NCBI GenBank assembly: GCA_003342815.1
Contig: PTEX01000020.1
Coordinates: 6,057,088 to 6,121,087 of the forward strand
Source: Eudromia elegans
Lineage: Eukaryota; Chordata; Aves; Tinamiformes; Tinamidae
Direction: 5' to 3'
DNA: 64,000 nucleotides
Part shown: piece by piece, positions 24,001 through 36,391 of the stretch
How positions within the stretch are numbered: the first letter of the stretch is position 1
Layout: each line of letters opens with the position of its first letter
Notes under the pieces: generated by a model
The model's input: the letters and a program-made list of their open reading frames with translations, nothing else
The model's database searches: none
What the model was told of the DNA's origin: nothing
Position numbers and translations under genes: made by a program

Positions 24001-26884
24001 AAATCCTTCCAGGAAAGGAGAAACCCCTTCCTGAGAGAAGCCTCCATGAGGTGGGTCTCCAGGTTCTTCCTGTTGGCTGACCCCACACCTATTGGCTGCT
24101 TTCAGCTGCTGTGGTTAGCACTCTGCCAAGGGACAGCTGGCCAAGTGTCCAAGCCCACCTCAGCAGTCTAAGCTTCGCAGGCGGCTTCCATTCAATGTAA
24201 GTGTTCAAGAGAGAAAACCTACTTAAACATCCCTATAACATGAAGAGTATTCACTGAAGCTTCTGTAGACAATGATTATTTCTGTTCTACTTATCTACAT
24301 ATTGATAGATATCTGTTTTAGCAATATACAGGACAGTCATCTGATTGTCATAGTCCCAATCCCTGCTTTTTCCACTCCCTTCTTCAGCCGAGGCAATCAG
24401 CTGCTTCAAATAGTCTTTTATTACCTACTATTACTAAAATGCTTTAAAGAAAGGATACTCCCTAATGTGCATGGATATTGTAAAAGGCTTAGCAACAAAT
24501 CAAGGGCTACCCGTTTATTCTCTATCATCTTGCAATAAATAAGATAAAAACAGTTAGAAAGGCTTCTCAGAAGCAGATTTAATCTTTTTTTTTTAAATTA
24601 AGTTGGCCCTTTTGTGTTGTTTATTCACTTCTTGACCTTGACTGAATATACATTGATTTTTAACTGACCTCATGACTCTTACTGTACCATCAATGTGATA
24701 TTACAGAAGTGCAGGCTGAAAATCCAAGGGTCACTATAGATAGCTTCTGTTGGGGTCATTCACTATCAACAACATTGCTAATTTCCCCAGCACTTTATTT
24801 TTTTCCCTGAAGTTATTAACAAGTATCACTATTGAAGCAAAATAACATTCTCTATAACACTGTACAGATGAAAGGTATAGAGGTATTTTGCATAGCTTTA
24901 CAAAGTTTATATATAGTACAAGCATGCTACACAGCTAAAGGTGACAATAAACACTCTAAAACTGATTCTTATTTTGCTGTAAAGGGAGCAGTTTATCCCC
25001 ATGAAGCCAATGAAAGAGTAGTGAGCTCCTCCTCACATTATAGTAGCAACACATCTGGTCTTACAAAGAATTAGCCACTTCATTCCTCAATAGCAACTGA
25101 TACAAAAGAGTTAATTCTTCCCTGCCTTATCAAATAGAAAAACAGCTAATACTACTGGACAAATTTAAATTAATATGATTTTGGTAATAACTTCATTTCA
25201 AATAACGAAAGTAGGCACATACAGCATGTGAAAGGAAAAACCAGCTTTTTCCAATATTCTAATAATCAGATTTTGATTAAGATTTATGGGGAAAAAAATC
25301 TTAGCAAGATGAACGCATCCTTATGGTTACATTTAAATCTGTTACGTAAGGAGGGAACCAAATCAGGTGTGGAAAAAACAACTGTGCACTATAAAGGATG
25401 ATAGGCAAGGTATTAAAACTGGCAAGCCTCCTCTACCCTTGCTTTCATGCCCAATTAGCTTCCATGAGAAATACAGAGTAGATTAAAAATAGAAAATATT
25501 TATGCATACTATATTTTTCACAGAAAAATTGCCATGTACTGTAATATTCTTCATAATACACAAAACCTCTCTTTAATTTTGAATTTAAAATGTACTCCTA
25601 TCACAATCGAGAAATTAGACTATAGATAGCCAAGCTGTTCTGCATACGTCCAACAGAAGACAATAAACATTCTTACTGAACATATCTCCTTACAGTGGAT
25701 CTGTCTCTAATATACTAAAATGAATCCACTTCAACCATATGTCACTTTCAGAGCTGAAATTTCCTCTGCTAAAAAGATTCTCTCTCAAAATGGAAGTTTC
25801 AGAATACTGTAAAAATTAAATCTTTTTTATATCTCAATTACAGTTGCCAAACTATTAGAAAAGTTGTAAAAAACTACTGTAAGCAAGATGGTTAAAAATA
25901 AGAGAAAAGGTATCTACAAAATAAGCAATGCATTCCAAATGTTAAGCACTTTAAATAAAATATCCACATCAAATACAGTTACAATTTTGTGGTTAGTGCA
26001 CTTTTCAGAAATGAAGCTGGCAATACACTATCCTGCTTTTAAAATTTCCTTATGAGACTTAGCTTCTGAAACTTAGCATTATCTATTTTTCTTTATCACT
26101 AACAGGCAGAAAGGCAAAGCAGCATGTAAGACATTAGATGAGACATAAGACATTAGATGAGACTATCACTAATATTTTATTACTAAATTATTTAGATCAA
26201 AAGTCTCAAGATTATTGATTAGTAAAACAAAGTTTACCTAAGAAAAACTGATTTAGATAAAAAGTTTATGAGTTCTGAAAATACTCAATAAGTTTAAATA
26301 ACATCACCTAAAATATCTGTTAACAATCTCATGCAATTAAGCAATCTAAAAAGCCAGTGATGCTCTCTGGGCTTACTTCGGATGTTATCACCTGATTTAC
26401 TTATAAATCACCACCACAGCATTCTCAGATATAGTAAGCCCTCAAATGTGTTGCTAGGAACAAGGTTTTATCAAAGTTATTTGACACTGACCAGCTTACA
26501 TAACTCAAAACTAACAATTATAGATACTATATTTGCCTGTTTGGGAAGGACCCTTAAATATGTCAAAACTTTACAAATTTAGCTATTTTTTCTAAAAATA
26601 AGTGTCAGCAATTTGACATTTATTATCTCTAGATACAAACATTCTCCACAAAAAAAATACTTTTTCCTTTATGATATATAGGAAAAAGCATATTCAACAA
26701 TGCAGTAAAAAACTACTTTCACTGTAGCAATCAAATCAATCGTCTTCCAGTTAAGTAAGTAGAATTAAAGGTTATTAGCCCATCAATAAAAGATAGAACA
26801 ACACAGCTTGTTTTATATCTGTTATTGGATGGATTCCAATGGATTGGAAATCCATTGGGGTATCCCCACACAGGTTAATATCCT
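15061..26884. other. Long gene-free AT-rich stretch
   Basis: About 11.8 kb without a supportable gene. Open frames rarely exceed 100 codons and have no domains. A short less AT-rich segment at 17040-17420 contains many homeodomain-like TAAT cores and a TGATGTCA site and is listed as a candidate conserved element. A 19-bp tandem duplication lies at 26127-26163. A fragment near 21355 (ATCACAGAATCACAG) may be the last bases of a decayed CR1. Confidence 0.5.
26127..26163. repeat. 19-bp direct tandem duplication
   Basis: The unit TAAGACATTAGATGAGACA is repeated twice head to tail, the second copy lacking only its last base. Confidence 0.85.
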
Positions 26885-27573
26885 ACCGACCATGCCAATT
26901 TTAGCTCCACAGAGAGGGATTTGGGAGCCCTGGTTGACAAGTTAACCATGTGGCAGCAATATGCCCTCGTGGCCAAGAGGCCAATGGGCTCCTGGCTGCA
27001 TCAGGAGGAGCGTTGCCAGCAGGTGGAGGAAGGGGATCCTGCCCCTCCACTCAGCCCTGGTGAGGCCACACCTGGAGTACTGGGTGCAGTTCTGGGCTCC
27101 GCAGTACAGGAGGGATGTGGAGCTGCTGGAGAGAGTCGTAGAACAATGAAGATGACTAAGGGACTGGAGCATCTATCTTATGAGCAATGAATAAACGAGC
27201 TGGGCCTGTTTAGACTGGAGAAGAGAAGACCGAGAGGAGATCTGATCAATATGTACAAATACCTGAGGGGAGAATGTAAAGAGGATGGGGCCAAACTCTT
27301 CTCGGTGGTGGCCAGTGACAGGACAAGGGGTCATGGGCACAAGATGAAACACAGGAAGTTCCATCTCCATGTGAGGAAGAACTTTGTTCCTGTGAGGGTG
27401 ACAGAGCCCTGGCACAGGCTGCCCAGAGAGGCTGTGGAGTCTCCTTCTCTGGAGATCTTCAAACCCGCCTGGATGCCACCCTGTGCCCCGTGCTCTGGGT
27501 GTCCATACTGGAGCGGGGGGGGTTGGACTAGATGATCTCTAGAGGTCCCTTCCAACCTTAACCATTCTATGAT
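26885..27573 (+). mobile_element. CR1 LINE, 5'-truncated
   Basis: Plus-strand CR1. Translation in shifting frames gives [125 protein letters not shown]. It ends with GGTTGGACTAGATGATCTC, then TTCCAACCTTAACCATTCTATGATTG near 27573. Frameshifts and an in-frame stop (TGA after AGAACAA) mark it as dead and older than the copy at 13.7 kb. A 9-bp inverted repeat lies just left of it (26836-26858). Confidence 0.9.
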
Positions 27574-28537
27574 TGCTGTATCAAAGTTGATGGACTAGTC
27601 TTGCAAAAAAAAAAGTATATTATATACACATATATGATGCCACCATATAAGGTTCCAGACAGACTACCTGAGAAAGCTGAAGGAAGGCACAGGAGGAAAA
27701 AATTGCAGGATGCAGTCTCATGGTCTGAACAGTAGAAAGGTGAAAAATAGAGCAATTAATTCACAGTACTTGACTGCAGAATATGCTACTTAAAGAGTGT
27801 AATTTAGTGTGTGCATACTGTCCATGAGCAATCATTAACTCAAGGAATTTCTGTACAAGTAGTTAAGATAAAGATCTTCCCTCCTCAGAAAAGATGGCAA
27901 TTCACAAAAATTCTTAAGGCAAGACATTTTGAGGAACTGTAGATATTAAACTGTAACTGTTATTTGTTCACTAAATGACAGCCACACAGATAGTAGGTAA
28001 TTCTCACATTTAGTCATGGGAAACAGATAATAATCAGAGGCATACCCAGCAAAGCTGATATTGAATCTAGAAACCTCAAGCAAGAAATAGAAAGATGAAC
28101 ATTCACATATCACCAGGATTTAAACCAGCCTACTCAAGGCCACAGTGTATTGTCCGTACAAGCGTAAACACAAACTCTAGTGAAAAGTGAAGGTAACCAT
28201 CTAAAGAGTTTTCTTAAAGTACCACCTCAAATTTGAGGGCAGTCCAAAACTCACTTTGCTAAACTCTAGATGAAAGTTATCTTCTTACAATTTCTGCAGT
28301 TATCTAAACCTGCATCCAAGAGGGCTTGACTTAATCCTGCATAACTTAGACTTCATATTTCACTAAGAACAAAATAAGGTTTTGGTTAAAAATGTAACAG
28401 GTGGGAAATCAAAAGACCATTATTATAGAGATGGTTTAGAAGGTATTTTAATAAGAAACATGGGATAAGGCCAAAGGATAGTACTCTCCTTATAAACATA
28501 GCATAGTTTTCTTAAAGAGGAGGAAAAAGCATGTTCC

Positions 28538-28567
28538 AAAACTATTGTTTTGAAAACTATTGTTTTG
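28538..28567. repeat. 15-bp perfect tandem duplication
   Basis: AAAACTATTGTTTTG occurs twice in direct succession. Confidence 0.9.
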
Positions 28568-29078
28568 TTATTGGAAAGGGCAATTTTCACTGAAGTTTAT
28601 GTGGAAGCCATAAGGAAGAGAGCAGTCTGCTGTGACTTCACTACAGCTGAAGATAATGAAGGAAGTTCTGTAAATATCTTGTCCCTCTGGGTTGCGAACG
28701 CCGAGTGAATCTGAACCAGAGAGCAGCTGTACTTAAAACTGATGTCAGGGTTATATGAGTTTGTACTTGTCAGGAAAGAGTTATAACAGCAAGAGCTGTT
28801 GTCGAGTCACACCAACAGAATATTTCCAATCACTTTTACATGCCAGTTTGATGAAGGGTAAGTAATTTAGCCTAAGGAAAACAGTTCTTCGTTACGGTCA
28901 TCTCTTTTAGACACAAATAATTACAAATAGAAAAAGTAAATAATGAGAATGTGTAGGCTTAATAAAACGAATGTGACAGATTAATCTCATGACTTCCTAA
29001 GAAAAAGTCAGATTTAATTTATGTTGTTTTAGCAAAGTAACCACAGAGAATTAACTAAGAGAAAATAAGAAAAAAAAA

Positions 29079-29092
29079 TTATATATATATAT
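29079..29092. repeat. (AT)n run
   Basis: Seven AT units preceded by eight A residues. Similar AT/CA-rich sequence continues weakly to about 29130. Confidence 0.8.
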
Positions 29093-31721
29093 AAAACATA
29101 TGTTTGTGTGCATGCATATATTATATATACACATCTAGTTGGTTAAAAAATAAGCTAAACAGAAGGTGACAAGACATATTTTGGATTGCAACCAATTTAT
29201 ATTAACTGCTCTCATTTACAACAGTAATTGAACTTTGCTGTCAAAACAATTGAAAAGGATACTAAGAACCAAAATAGTCCACCACACAGTACACAGGGCA
29301 AAATCATATGCTTCAGTGCAAATAACAAAGGTTTTATTAAAATATATAATCTATAAGCTGACAGGAGGATCCAAATGTATTTAAAAGCAGTGATGCTAAA
29401 TGTAGTAGCAGCTAAGGTCATATTGAGGAAAACCAAACTGAGCCCACAGAGCTGACAGACTCTCACAGGAGGTGTTAGGTCACTCAGTCACATAAGACAG
29501 AAAGAAGGAACTAAAGGGCATATACGACCATATGACCGTTCTGCCTCTGGCTACACGAGCCGAGAGAGCACACGGGTGCTGCCACCCTCCGGAGCAGCTA
29601 TTCATAGACGCACATCTGCAGCTCCAGCTGAGCAAGTGCCTTCCCGTCCCCATCACGGCACTGCCACCGACGCTCGGGGCTCCTCCACAAAGCAGCTCTG
29701 TGCTTCGGGTTTCCAGATATAAAGAGTAAAGACAGTCTCATTCAAGTCTAAGGAAGCGTTGGTAGATTTACCATTCAGCAGCAGTTTGAGAATGAATACT
29801 GCTATGTAAGTGTTACATTTACTGTTACTGCAGGGGCTGAATGCAAATTAACAACTAGCACTCGGACTGCCAAGTGCTGTATCTACTTTAACACATCCAT
29901 ACAGATTCCCTCAAACTTAATGGATGTGACACACATCTACTGAAGAGGAACAGGCTCAAGTCCTGTTCTAACCTTAGAATTGCCATTCAATAACATTTAG
30001 TTTAGTTTATTAGCAGGGGTTGACTACAGGAACATTATTCTTCTATTTTCATTATATCAATCAATATATTGTGATATTTTTACTGCAGGATAAAATAAAT
30101 TGTTAAAAGCAGCAAAATGTTTTAGAAAACGAAAACATCAATTAACATCAATCCCTTGCTACCACACTATTACTAGAATAGTCTACCAGAAAGAAGAAAC
30201 ATTTAACTACATTGATTACGTTAGTTTTATTAGTATAGATCCAAAGTTAACTAAAAAATGCACATTGAGCAGATTTCTAAAACAACCCATGAAAATAAGG
30301 AATGGTTGTGGGTTTTTTTTTTTCTTTTTCCTTTTAGAGTGATCTTGTAAGCATTAGCATAAATTATGCCAATCAAAAAGAGGAAAACAAAGTATTTAAG
30401 ATATCCACCATATGTGAGGAAACTTTGATAGAATTTACTAGTTCGGATATTATTCTCACATGTAAAGCTCAGAATGAAGTGTTTTACATCCTATTAGTGC
30501 TAGCAGTCATTGTTTCATTTTTTAAACCACTCTAGTCTATGATGCAAACAGTCCAATGATCAGGATTGTTTATTCCCTCACACTCCTTCCCTTCTTTTGC
30601 CACAATAAGTGTGTTATAAATTAAGCACTATGAAAACATTAGGGGGGTGTCTTCTGCTTTTTCCAGCATTAAAAAAAAAAGCCAGAATTCAAGATACTGT
30701 AAATATATTCACCTAAAGCTATCTGTGTATTTCCCTCACTGTGTGCAAACTTCAAGTCCTCTGAGCTGAACTGTTTCCCTCCAAAATACTTACAGCAGTG
30801 CCAAGGCAGCTCCTTTGCCCTTTCCTTAAGATATAAAAGAAACAGTCTTCTCTTTTCAACCAGAAATCTAAAAATATATTAAAAGATAAGAAGGATGAGG
30901 AGCAGACAAATAGATGAGGGGGTCTTTGAACTACAGGTCTTAGAGCCCTGGTTACTGCAGCACATTTTACCTTTGCAAAGCTCATAGTTGGAAAACTGGA
31001 CAATTCACAGCAGAGGTCACACTGCCAGGATAGGAACATGAGAGTCCTCTCTGTAAAGGAGTTTACTTTAGAACTACAAAATGCAGCGTAGTTTTGGTGA
31101 ATGAAAAGTTAAGTGGAGGTCAAGGTAACCACTCAAGAGTTTGGAGCTGGAGACCTTTCAGAGAAGAGCCATGCACACAAAGCGTGCAATGTGTGCTAGA
31201 AATACACTCAGTACCTGCAGAGAAGACTCCTAAACTACCCGACAAATTGACTTAGATGCTTTCCACACGGACTGTAAGAACACTAAATTCTAGAAGGCTT
31301 ACTCTTCTGCATTAAAAGTTGAAAAAGAAGAAAAAAAAAAAAGCTTACAAAGACCTGAAAACTCTAACAAACACCTGCATGTTAAAGAAAAAAAGAAATG
31401 AGCGTGATACAATAAGCCTTAGAAAACAATAGCTAAAATGCTCAGAGCAATCTGGTATGGGAAATACGATACATAAGGGTGCATTCACTGAACTACTTCA
31501 CTGTGTCACATGTTGGGGAAGATCTCCAGGTGCACAGGAATGTAAGACAATCCACACAGTGTAACAGTGCGAGGAGCTGCAATATTCCCCAAAAAGACAA
31601 ACTGAGGTTTAGGGAGACTTGGGACCTACTGACTTAGACAAGGAAATGGATTTTCTGACATAATAGCTACAAAGTGCAGCCTTTGTGCAACACTGGGGCA
31701 ATAGTCTAAACAAACTGATTT

Positions 31722-32536
31722 CACAGAATTATAGAAATGTTGGAAGAGACCTCCGGAGATCATCTAGTTCAACTTCCTATCCATAGCAGGATCAATTAGA
31801 GCAAGTTGCCCAGGACCATGTTCAGTCAGGTCTGAAGTACCTCCAACAACACTCAGACCAAAAATTTTCTGTATTCCAGTTTGTACCCCTTTCCTCTTGT
31901 CCTTCTACAACACACAGTTAAGAAGAATTTATTTTTGTCTCTTTTAATCCTCCCCATGGTACTCCCCAGGTACACATACACATTAGTAGGAATGCCACTG
32001 AGATGTCTCTTCTCCGATCTAAACAATCCCAGCCATCTTATCCTGTTCTCACGTGTCAGGTGCTTCACTCATCTCTATAGCCCTTTGCTCCAATATATCC
32101 AGGTCTTTTTACTGGGGAGCCCAGCACTCAACACAGCAGTCCACAGGTGGTATCCCCAGTGCTAAGCAGATGAAAAGGATCAGTTCCCTTGACCAGTAGG
32201 ACAATGTTCATCCTAATTCCGCCCAGGTTGCTAGTGGCCTCTTTTTGACAAAAAGGGACTTTGCTGGCTCACATTCCACTTGTTGCCCACCAGGACATAG
32301 GGGTCTTTTTCTGCAAAGCCTGTCCTGGGTGACAAAGTGATTCCTCCTCAGGTGTGGGACTCTATTTCCCTTTGAGCTTCATGAGGTTCCTCTCTGCATA
32401 TTTCTGCATCTTGAGGAGAGGTAGAAGATGCTTGCAAGCATCTGGTCTGTCAATGGCTCCTCTCAGTTTTGTATCATCTGCAGGCTTGCTGGGGGTACTT
32501 AATGATCCAGGTCCTTAATGAAGGCGTTAGACAGTA
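31722..32536 (-). mobile_element. CR1 LINE fragment, old
   Basis: It starts with CACAGAATTATAGAAATGTTGG and GGAGATCATCTAGTTCAAC, a mutated reverse-complemented CR1 3' end. The interior on the minus strand still reads KHLTRENRIRWLGLFRSEKRH and CCRRTRGKGYKLEYRKF. Farther on it keeps text typical of antisense CR1 such as TTTTGTATCATCTGCAGGCTTGCTG and ATGATCCAGGTCCTTAATGAAGG near 32520. Several frameshifts show it is old and inactive. Confidence 0.85.
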
Positions 32537-34439
32537 ATGCACTCAGTATTCTTGCACTAACCTTAAACCATAAGTAATTACCCCAAGTTCTGATGGAAAA
32601 CCAAAACGTTCCTAGGAACAGCTCTGATAAATAGAAACTGTATCAGAATTCAAGGTAATATCTTCCTACTTCTACTGGTGCAGAACCTTTGCACTGTTGA
32701 AGCCTCTCCACAGGCGAAGCCACTGAGGATGAAGGGCCTTTAGGCAGGTGAGGGAAGACTGATTCTAGATCCTCCCTTCTCTCTCTCCAGTGAAATAGAG
32801 TCGATGATTAGGCTATAACAGAAACAAGCAGAAGTATAAAACTAAAGTTCTACGGAAAGTAAAAGGAGAAACAGAATGATTCTATCCTGTGCTTTGCAGG
32901 ACTTCTATATTGGAGAGAGACCTAATTCAGTAGCACTAAAGCAGTTGTTATGGAAGCCAGCCAAAAACACTAATACCACATCCCTCACGCCACGACAGCA
33001 AGCCTCAAGTGTTTAGCATCCGGTCTACCAAGATTTCTTATGCAGGCTTTTGATCAAATAGTTGAAGCTAAAATTGAGCCTGTTCACACTGAAAACGTAA
33101 GCTGGGTTACATCTGGGGGAAACTGAGCTCTGGTATCCTCGGGCACAGGGATCCAGTGCTGCTTGGAGCACCCCAACAAGAGAGTTGTTTTGCTCCCCGT
33201 GCTGGTACTTACAAGCTCAGAGAAGGAATGATCTGGGTACCCCACACCATCAGGGAACACTCTTCTCAGCATGCCAATAAAGGCAACTTAGGCCCTCACA
33301 CAGCCGGTGTGTATTTTAACACAGAAATGGAAAAAGATTTGTATTGCCAACATAGATGTCTCAGACAGACTAGAAAAATAGAATAGAAAAAGATCCCAAG
33401 ACACAGCTAGCCGTATCTTTATAGAAATGAAAAGTTTTACCAAAGTAAGACCAAAACAACACCAGAGAAAGGAATATTTTGATTAGTTAGGGATTAAAGG
33501 TATATTTTAATCTTAATACACACTGAAGACAAATTTTTAGTATGTCAGAATATAGGAAATACTAATGCAAACAAATCAGAAGTCTCCAACCCAATCATTT
33601 TAAGTACAGACAAATGAACAAAACTGAGCTACAGACAGAGCCTGAGGAAGGATGCAGCATCCTGTTCTCCCTGTTTCTGAGCAAACTGTTTAGATTACCT
33701 AAATTTTTGTGGAATAGGTAAATTATCCTTGGATGAATCCGGATTTTCATAGGAAAGAGAAAACAACATCCTTTAGATGCCACATCCAGGAGACTTACAA
33801 AAGCTGCTAACTTTTTTATCTGAGGAACTTAAAACTATTCACTAAATCAATCTGGTTCTGGCCTATATTTAAAATATTTTGTAAATAAAAGCCAATTTCT
33901 GAAGCCACCCGTTTCTTTCATCTTAGAAGTTTTTTCCCCCTCTTTTGCTTCTTGGGATGATAAATGTAGCTTCTTTTCTAAATCTGTAATCAGGTCACTA
34001 TGAATGTTCTTTTTTGGTGAAAGGGAAAGGGTAAATGAAATTACCTGAAAATATTATGGGATAAACACTTAAAGCTGCTTACTAGTTGAATTATCTCAAC
34101 TAACTATATCCTTCTACCAACATACGCTTTGAGAAAACAATAAGCACTTAATTTAGACGAAATCAGAAGGCAGCATCTGATGTTCATATTAGAAAACAAC
34201 ATGTGCTGCCTAGCTACTGATCTTTTACTCCTTGGCTTCGTTCAACACTGCTGACCCTGACAATTGAAACTAGAAGCACTAGAAGGACAGGAAACAAACC
34301 ATCTTCATCGTTAGGTAACATCTGTATTCACACCTCACACCCATTACCTGGTCTCCTCTTGCTCAAAATCTTTAGAATTGTTTCAATGTTAGGTTCTGGT
34401 TTTGCAAATAAACTAACCTGGTATTGATCACATTCACAG

Positions 34440-34466
34440 AAAAAAAAAAAAAAAAAAAAAAAAAAC
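34440..34466 (+). repeat. Poly(A) tract, possibly a retroposition tail
   Basis: About 27 consecutive A residues. An AATAAA lies at 34407-34412, about 28 bp upstream, which is the spacing expected between a poly(A) signal and tail in a retrocopied mRNA. No parent gene could be recognised in the preceding sequence and I see no clear target-site duplication. Confidence 0.55.
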
Positions 34467-34505
34467 CAAAAACCACAAAAAGAAAGAAGCCATGGGACAA
34501 ATAAA

Positions 34506-34559
34506 CATGCTGAGGGTAGCCAGTTTGAAAAGTGGCAATGCATTGCCACTTTCAGCATG
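34506..34559. repeat. Perfect 24-bp palindrome inside a longer hairpin
   Basis: AAAGTGGCAATG at 34529-34540 is followed without spacer by its exact reverse complement CATTGCCACTTT at 34541-34552. Outside it, CATGCTGA (34506-34513) pairs with TCAGCATG (34552-34559), leaving a one-sided bulge of about 15 nt. The structure sits about 40 bp right of the poly(A) tract. Confidence 0.9.
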
Positions 34560-36363
34560 CCCTCTGAAAAAGTTGCACAAAGCATGGAAAAGACAGGCAA
34601 ATATACTTCAAAGAGAAAAAGAGCTACATAAAAGATAGCATCAAGTTTTAGGGACTAGAGCTATAGTGAGAAGGCACCCTTTGATTTCTGGTGATGTCCA
34701 CACCATTCATTTTGCTCTCTCAGAAGTAACACTGATTTTCAGGGTTTCGTTACACATTGTATTTGCTTTTCTCACATTTCTATTTTTCACCTCCTTCACT
34801 CTTCCTAGTTTGAAACAGTGTGAATTTTCACATTTTTCATGCACATTTGATAAGAGATTCCTGTTCTTAATATTCCCCACAGATATCAATATACGCATTT
34901 CACACTTGTTGGTTCTTTTTTCCTCTAATTCTTTTTTTTCTGTACTCTTTTCTACACCTGTGTTTTTACAGAGTATTTGGAATATTTCAAAGTCTATTTT
35001 TTAGAATGTGAGTTGGGAAGTTTCTTCCTCTCTGCTGTTGCTTACCACCTTTGGAAGAGGATGTGGATAAATTGTAAAAACAGTGTCACACATTTTCAAA
35101 ATGCCAATATTTTCATTCCGATTTTTAAAGTTCTTTTCAAACTTTTATATACACATTTTGGAGATTCTGTGCTTTTCTATTTCTTCTTTGATTTTGTTCC
35201 AACTTTCTTGAACTCTTAAAAGATGTTTGTTTTTTTCCCCATTATATACATGTATTGTCTTTTTAGATGCAACTTTTTTCTTATGAATATTGGTTTCTAT
35301 TTCTTCTGTGTGGGAGAGATCAGGGCATGTCATTTGGCATCGTTTGCCAGAGAACTAAAACCGCAGCATGACTCATCTGAAGCAGTGGTATTCCCCTCTA
35401 TGAAAATTGAACAATGTTGTGCAAATTAAAACAATAATTATATATAAAAAAAGCATGGTGCAGAGAATTCTGAGCAAATGCCATGTCAGAAATATGCTAA
35501 TGGATTAGCCCCTATCAATGTCACCCGGACCCAGCTGGTGCAAGCACAGGGCCTTAGGCATGAGCTGGGCACATTGCTGCCCCTTGGAAGCACAGTTTGG
35601 GCTTCAGCAGCTGCAGACAGGACAGCACCTGGGGACCTTGCACACGGCCAAGAACATTCTGAACAGGTTTAAGCAGCAACTGCTGAGGTGCTCCAAAAAT
35701 TTAACCTGTTTCTTAAAAAAAACAAGCAATGGAACTCTTAAACCAGATGTGTTGTAATTAAACTGCTAGAATGAATTACAATGCAACAGCAATGTGGAAA
35801 ACCACACAAACGCTCTCCCTTTCATACAGTGCAGTATCTGATTTCATACATAACAGAAGGGGCACAGAGGCTCATCTATGTGTATACCAGAGGTTCACAG
35901 TTCAAGCAACAACAGGAAAAAAAAAATCTGTTACTTTGATAAACTTATTTCCATTTAACTACCGCTTTACATATCCCCATTTTTTTTTAGTTCGGTGACT
36001 TGCATGTTTATCTCAGGCACCTAAAAACTTTCCAGTGGAAAGACTTGACCACATGGAGCAAATGTATACTTACTGATAGTATGTTTGCTTTTTAAATTAC
36101 TTCTTGTGAATTCCTCAGAAGCTACCCACAAACCTCAGGTTGAAAACCATTAATTTAGTGCTTCTGCCCTTGTGAAGACCTCTGCTCACCTCAAAGCTCT
36201 ATGCCACAAGCTCTAGATGGGTTTTTAAAAGCCTATTTTTAAAAAAACACAACACGCTCAGTAAGCTGAAAAATATCCCTAAGCATTTAATGGTAAGCAG
36301 TCTTTACTTACTTTCTTAACCAATGCTAGCAGTTCACTGAATTGTATTATGGCAATTTTTTCT

Positions 36364-36391
36364 CAAGGACTACATAGCAAGGACTACATAG
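36364..36391. repeat. 14-bp perfect tandem duplication
   Basis: CAAGGACTACATAG occurs twice head to tail, followed by CAA. Confidence 0.9.

Larger units (their letters stand above)
27574..31721. other. Gene-free AT-rich DNA with a CpG-richer patch at 29.53-29.71 kb
   Basis: Holds AT dinucleotide runs (27616-27640 and 29079-29092), a 15-bp tandem duplication at 28538-28567, and a conspicuously GC/CpG-richer block at 29530-29710. I see no coding exon pattern or RNA gene. Confidence 0.45.

Noticed and set aside
26942-27172. Open frames on both strands at 26.9-27.6 kb
   Set aside because: They are pieces of a CR1 pol gene and its antisense, not host genes.
34328-34600. 90-codon minus-strand open frame across the poly(A) tract
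   Set aside because: It contains a long Phe run encoded by the A/T tract, so it is low-complexity chance.
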